A stretch of DNA of 57,811 bases from Rhodospirillaceae bacterium. Its GTDB lineage: Bacteria; Pseudomonadota; Alphaproteobacteria; Rhodospirillales; UBA2165. The notes beneath the pieces are model-generated. The model was not told the origin of the DNA, searched no databases, and saw only the letters and a program-made list of their open reading frames with translations. The stretch is from assembly GCA_018674495.1 (NCBI GenBank), contig JABHAA010000043.1, forward strand, positions 85,615 through 143,425, read 5' to 3'. The position numbers and the translations under genes are program-made. The stretch's first letter is position 1, and each line of letters starts with the position of its first letter. Of this stretch, positions 54,474 to 57,811 are shown one piece after another.

Positions 54474-55802
54474 ATGTTCCGAGTGCTCCTCAATATTCCC
54501 TCCGTTTCCTTAATCGGGGTCTCGCCTCCGGCGAATTTGGAAGACTTCATTCCGCCAAATGCTTCCCCATTAATTCTTTATTCGGAAATCAAATATAGGA
54601 TTGAACTCAATCGGGAAATTGAAGAGTCATTCATCATGCTTGATGTGGAAACCTATGATCTGGCCGAGCGCTTGGCGAGAATTTCGCAAACGCATTTCAC
54701 ATTTTCCTCCGCCCACAATCTCAATGCGTTCCTAACCAACGGGTTCCCGATCAAAGTTTCCAGCATGAATGACCTCTATCAAATGGTCGATTCGTTCCAC
54801 GCAGGCCAACTGGAGCGCCTCGTGGCAGAAATGGGGGCGATCAGCCAAGAAGATATTGATCTGCTGGCCGACGTAATTGAATTAACGATCGAGCTACAAT
54901 TGCAGATGTTTGCCGAACGCAAGCCGATCCTCGCCTACGCCGCGACGCTAGGGACACTGTGTCTGTATCGTAAAATGCGGGCCATTAACCCAAATTTTAG
55001 TACCGTGTTGGAAATCGGGCCAGGAAGTGGACTGCTCAGCTATTTTCTCGCCCAGCATACCCAATTGATCAATTACAGCCAGATTGAAGCTTGCCAAAGT
55101 CTGTACCTATTGCAGTCTGCGATCGGTCGGCACGCGTTCGGTTTGGCCCACAAGGAACGTGCCTTTCCGCCACTCGAAAATTGCAGTGAATTTTTCGGCG
55201 GCATCAATCGTCCGCCATGGCAAGAGATTGGTGAACAGCCCGAGACCATTCCGCGGCCTTTAGTGGAAACCCTATGCGAACATTTTCCGTGGTGGCGAAC
55301 CGGAGACGTGGCAAAACGCAATAATTATTTCGATATCGTAACTTCCAATGCAAATTTGAACGAATTTAGCGAGCCGGCCCTGCATTTATACCTCAAACTT
55401 ACTTCTGAAGTTTTGAAAGAGGACGGGCTATTTATTGCACAAGGTTCTGGAGCCGATTTCGTCGGTCGCACAAAACATCTCACGAGAATTTTCACCGATC
55501 ATAAATTAGCCGTCGTTGCCTTTGCCCATCCCGGCACAGTCATTGAATCGAACGGTGACCACCCACAACAGAGAACGCTGGTTGATGACAACATCCTGCT
55601 GGTTAAGGAAGGTCATCCAATTTTTGACGCTTATTTCGATAGGCCGGTCGATGAAAATGGATTTTTTGGGGATGAAGATTTCATACACCGAATGTTTAAT
55701 GAGAACTTGTCCCAGCAGACTTTCCTGCCCCCAGACAGGTTGAGAGAAACGGTAACCACTCGGGTAGAAGAGCGGGTTAACCAACGACATATGGACGCGT
55801 GA
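54474..55802 (+). CDS. Putative sugar O-methyltransferase
   Basis: 442 residues. The SAM-binding motif I is VLEIGPGSGLLSYFLAQ near residues 180-196, with YSQIEACQSLYLLQSA after it, a pattern typical of putative sugar O-methyltransferases. The N-terminal 170 residues and the C-terminal part are unassigned. The sequence is more AT-rich than the first 50 kb. It stands between the radical SAM gene (193 bases away) and a sulfotransferase gene, both plus strand. Acceptor unknown. Confidence 0.65.
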   Translation: MFRVLLNIPSVSLIGVSPPANLEDFIPPNASPLILYSEIKYRIELNREIEESFIMLDVETYDLAERLARISQTHFTFSSAHNLNAFLTNGFPIKVSSMNDLYQMVDSFHAGQLERLVAEMGAISQEDIDLLADVIELTIELQLQMFAERKPILAYAATLGTLCLYRKMRAINPNFSTVLEIGPGSGLLSYFLAQHTQLINYSQIEACQSLYLLQSAIGRHAFGLAHKERAFPPLENCSEFFGGINRPPWQEIGEQPETIPRPLVETLCEHFPWWRTGDVAKRNNYFDIVTSNANLNEFSEPALHLYLKLTSEVLKEDGLFIAQGSGADFVGRTKHLTRIFTDHKLAVVAFAHPGTVIESNGDHPQQRTLVDDNILLVKEGHPIFDAYFDRPVDENGFFGDEDFIHRMFNENLSQQTFLPPDRLRETVTTRVEERVNQRHMDA

Positions 55803-55862
55803 GAATGCTCCATCAGAACACCACCAGTACGTTAAAGCATGGTATGGAGGGCTAACAGAACG

Positions 55863-57116
55863 ATGAAGCCGGTCTCTGATAATGCATCACGAGAAGATTT
55901 GCATAAATTAGCCGAGAAACTGTTGCAGCGGCGCAAATTAGAAGCCGCCGAGGAAATCGCTTATTTGCTGATCGGATTAAACGCATTAGATATTCAGGCG
56001 TTTTATGTCTTGGGAGAAATCTATCAGGCTAAAAAAGATTATCCGATGGCATTGAAAATGTTCAATCAGGCTTTGATCATCAATCCAAGCAATCTAGAAA
56101 TATTGAAAACCTTGAAAGCCACCGCCGAAGAAGAGGTCGAATACAATCGCGAACTAGAGGCGCAGGCAGCGGCAAAGAGGCAAGCCGAAGAAGAAGAAGC
56201 GGAAGCGGCTAGAGCGGCGACAGAAGCTGAAGCAGCACTCCCCTACCCGGCGCCCGACAACTACATAAGCTTGCGGAACATACTGGTAATCCACAAGCAA
56301 GAGGAGGCCTTGGCCAATGTCTATGATTGCACGGACCCTCTTCACGTACCCGATAGCGGGCAAACTGAAATCTCACGCGAGCTCCAAAGCAAGGCCATCA
56401 AACGAAACATCCCACCGATATTGATCAGCGGCATCCACCGGAGTGGAACCGTTTACATCCGTAATCTGATTGCTAAAAAATTGAATATACCGATCCATTT
56501 CGTTGCCATAAATATGGGATATTCGATGGACGTCGTACCTACCTGGGTGCGCCAATTTTCCGCCGGTGGAAATGTTTCCAGCGAACATATCTTTCCCCAA
56601 TATGCGAATCGGCTGATTGAAAACGGAATCAGTAAAATTGTGGTTCACGGTCGAAATCCGAAGCAGTGGGTCGTGTCTCTAGCAACCACCCGGCACGCAT
56701 CGATTTCGGTAAACGAAGACCCCCAAGACTGTGCAATATTTCCGGAATTGGTCGGCCTCGACCTTCGACAAACGATCGACCTGCACATCAAGCGTGAACT
56801 TCCATGGATGCTGCGCATGATGCAAAATTGGCTGGATGTATCGGAGTGCCGCTCAGGCGATTTGGAAGTGCAATTTTCAATGCACGAAGATTTGGCGATA
56901 GATAAGCAAAAATTCTTTCAAAATTTTGCTGACTTCTTCGGTTACCGCTGGAGCGAAATTGAACCGAATGAAGATATCCAACGCGATGAAAAACTGAGCA
57001 ATGCCAATTTTCGCAAAGGCAAAGTGGACGAATGGAAATCGGTGCTTACCAATGCCCAAATATCGCAAATCGAGGGGCAAACGCCAGACGCGCTAAAATT
57101 ACAATTTGGCTGGTAA
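55863..57116 (+). CDS. TPR/coiled-coil protein with C-terminal sulfotransferase-like domain
   Basis: 417 residues from ATG 55863; an ATG at 55839 in the same frame is an alternative, and GGAGG lies 12 bases before 55863. Two TPR-like units (about 15-85) are followed by a Glu/Ala-rich coiled coil (105-140) and a sulfotransferase-type domain: ILISGIHRSGTVYIRNL for the PAPS 5'-phosphosulfate site, VVHGRNPKQWVVSLATTRH for the 3'-phosphate site and NFRKGKVDEWKSVLT near the C terminus. Likely sulfates a carbohydrate or glycolipid. Confidence 0.75.
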   Translation: MKPVSDNASREDLHKLAEKLLQRRKLEAAEEIAYLLIGLNALDIQAFYVLGEIYQAKKDYPMALKMFNQALIINPSNLEILKTLKATAEEEVEYNRELEAQAAAKRQAEEEEAEAARAATEAEAALPYPAPDNYISLRNILVIHKQEEALANVYDCTDPLHVPDSGQTEISRELQSKAIKRNIPPILISGIHRSGTVYIRNLIAKKLNIPIHFVAINMGYSMDVVPTWVRQFSAGGNVSSEHIFPQYANRLIENGISKIVVHGRNPKQWVVSLATTRHASISVNEDPQDCAIFPELVGLDLRQTIDLHIKRELPWMLRMMQNWLDVSECRSGDLEVQFSMHEDLAIDKQKFFQNFADFFGYRWSEIEPNEDIQRDEKLSNANFRKGKVDEWKSVLTNAQISQIEGQTPDALKLQFGW

Positions 57117-57143
57117 ATTCCGGCAGCCGCCCCGCAACCGCCG

Positions 57144-57159
57144 AATTCAAATTTGAATT
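57144..57159. promoter_or_regulatory. 16-base perfect palindrome AATTCAAATTTGAATT
   Basis: Lies 28 bases after the sulfotransferase stop and 110 bases before the GSCFA gene. A perfect palindrome of this length fits an operator for a dimeric repressor; AT-richness could also make it chance. Confidence 0.35.
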
Positions 57160-57269
57160 TAAAAGCCAACCATGCCCACAAATCTAATGCTGCACCAATC
57201 CATTTTCATTAAAATTTAAAAGAGATATGGTTGAATGGATGATAATATAAAATTTTGAGGAAAAATATC

Positions 57270-57811
57270 ATGGCCCTTGTGAAGCTCGACGCCGAAGAAG
57301 CGATGTTCGCTAGAAGCAAGGTTCGAAAATGGCCATCGATTGCCGGCACAGGCAACGAGAATTTGCGCCCCATAACCCGGGCCTACTACAACCCGCGCAT
57401 TAGAATCGAAAAAGGCGATACGGTCTTCACCATGGGATCTTGTTTCGCGCGGCAGCTGGAAGATACCGGCCCCAAATGGCTAGGCCTGAAAAAGACCAGT
57501 CACTTCAATTCACGCTCCCAGAACAAATACAATCTTCATTCGGTCCTCAATCAAATCCGATGGGCTTACGGCACCGATGATATCGAGAAATCCTTTTCCG
57601 GTATCCTTCCCTATTCGCCGGACACCTATACCGATTTTCACGGCCACACGATGGTGACCGAAGACCCAGACGAAGAACGCGACGAAAGCCATTGGTCAAC
57701 CCAGGGAACCGAGGCCGAACAGATCGCCTCCAGGGGGCGGGTCAATGGCATATTCGAGAAAATGAAGGATGCCAACTTCATGGTTATCACCTTGGGTATG
57801 GCCGAGGTCTG
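57270..57811 (+). CDS. GSCFA-domain protein (3' end missing)
   Basis: First 180 residues; the window ends inside the gene. The name-giving motif TMGSCFARQLE lies near residues 54-64, and TLGMAEV near the end of the visible part corresponds to the second catalytic block of the SGNH-like GSCFA family, whose members are thought to act as esterases or acyl hydrolases on polysaccharides. GAGG precedes the ATG by 9 bases. Follows the sulfotransferase gene on the same strand. Function inferred from family only. Confidence 0.8.
   Translation, partial: MALVKLDAEEAMFARSKVRKWPSIAGTGNENLRPITRAYYNPRIRIEKGDTVFTMGSCFARQLEDTGPKWLGLKKTSHFNSRSQNKYNLHSVLNQIRWAYGTDDIEKSFSGILPYSPDTYTDFHGHTMVTEDPDEERDESHWSTQGTEAEQIASRGRVNGIFEKMKDANFMVITLGMAEV

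Noticed and set aside
1..57811. tRNA, rRNA, insertion sequence, prophage and toxin-antitoxin genes
   Set aside because: None seen when reading both strands; no terminal inverted repeats with a transposase frame were found.

Overview
The window looks like chromosome of an alphaproteobacterium, probably a marine or sediment Rhodospirillales-type organism. This is inferred from the moderately high GC, the gene families and the many ATGA or TGATG gene overlaps; no rRNA or tRNA gene is present to confirm it. I see no CRISPR array, insertion sequence, integrase or phage gene.

Layout. 1-3.8 kb: the three subunits of a 4-hydroxybenzoyl-CoA reductase (hcrC partial, hcrA, hcrB), with the FAD subunit carrying the four-cysteine insert for an extra [4Fe-4S] cluster. 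3.9-5.8 kb: a FecR-domain/RTX-repeat protein on the minus strand. 6.0-7.6 kb: an MlaF-like ATPase with a substituted H-loop, abutting a class-I-amidotransferase-type hydrolase. 7.6-12.2 kb, minus strand: luciferase-like oxidoreductase, arylsulfotransferase-like protein, thioesterase, CgeB/glycosyltransferase-like protein and a DUF3179 protein. 12.3-17.3 kb: a small membrane protein, then (minus) HtrA protease, OmpR-type regulator, histidine kinase and metallo-beta-lactamase-fold hydrolase. 17.5-19.8 kb: a membrane-anchored degenerate receiver, an OpuAC-type binding protein and a two-helix membrane miniprotein around a bidirectional terminator. 20-25.6 kb: M20 amidohydrolase, nadA-nadC-nadB and a methyltransferase. 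25.6-28.3 kb, minus strand: TauD-family dioxygenase, then PPK2 with a lysine-rich tail paired with a helix-hairpin-helix protein that also has a lysine-rich tail.

28.3-29.1 kb is a long noncoding stretch with repeated GGTATG hexamers. It precedes a glutamine-synthetase-like gene and the two subunits of a Rieske oxygenase (29.1-32.6 kb), which resembles the first half of an aromatic-amine oxidation system. 32.6-48.7 kb is almost entirely minus strand. Read in transcription order it has four glycosyltransferases interleaved with a histidine phosphatase, then a very large ABC-exporter fusion (transmembrane domain, disrupted ATPase, cyclic-nucleotide-binding domain, GGDEF-like domain), then a PH-like membrane protein and a peptide-type ABC importer. 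The glycosyltransferase/phosphatase/ABC-fusion block is my best candidate for an undescribed system: synthesis of a glycan or glycolipid coupled to a nucleotide-sensing, probably non-hydrolysing ABC protein.

48.8-57.8 kb holds TPR-linked and stand-alone enzymes of surface-glycan type (TPR-glycosyltransferase, two sulfotransferase-like proteins, B12-binding radical SAM enzyme, sugar O-methyltransferase-like protein, GSCFA protein cut by the window end). This part is visibly more AT-rich than the first 50 kb and may be a more recently acquired or fast-evolving glycan region.
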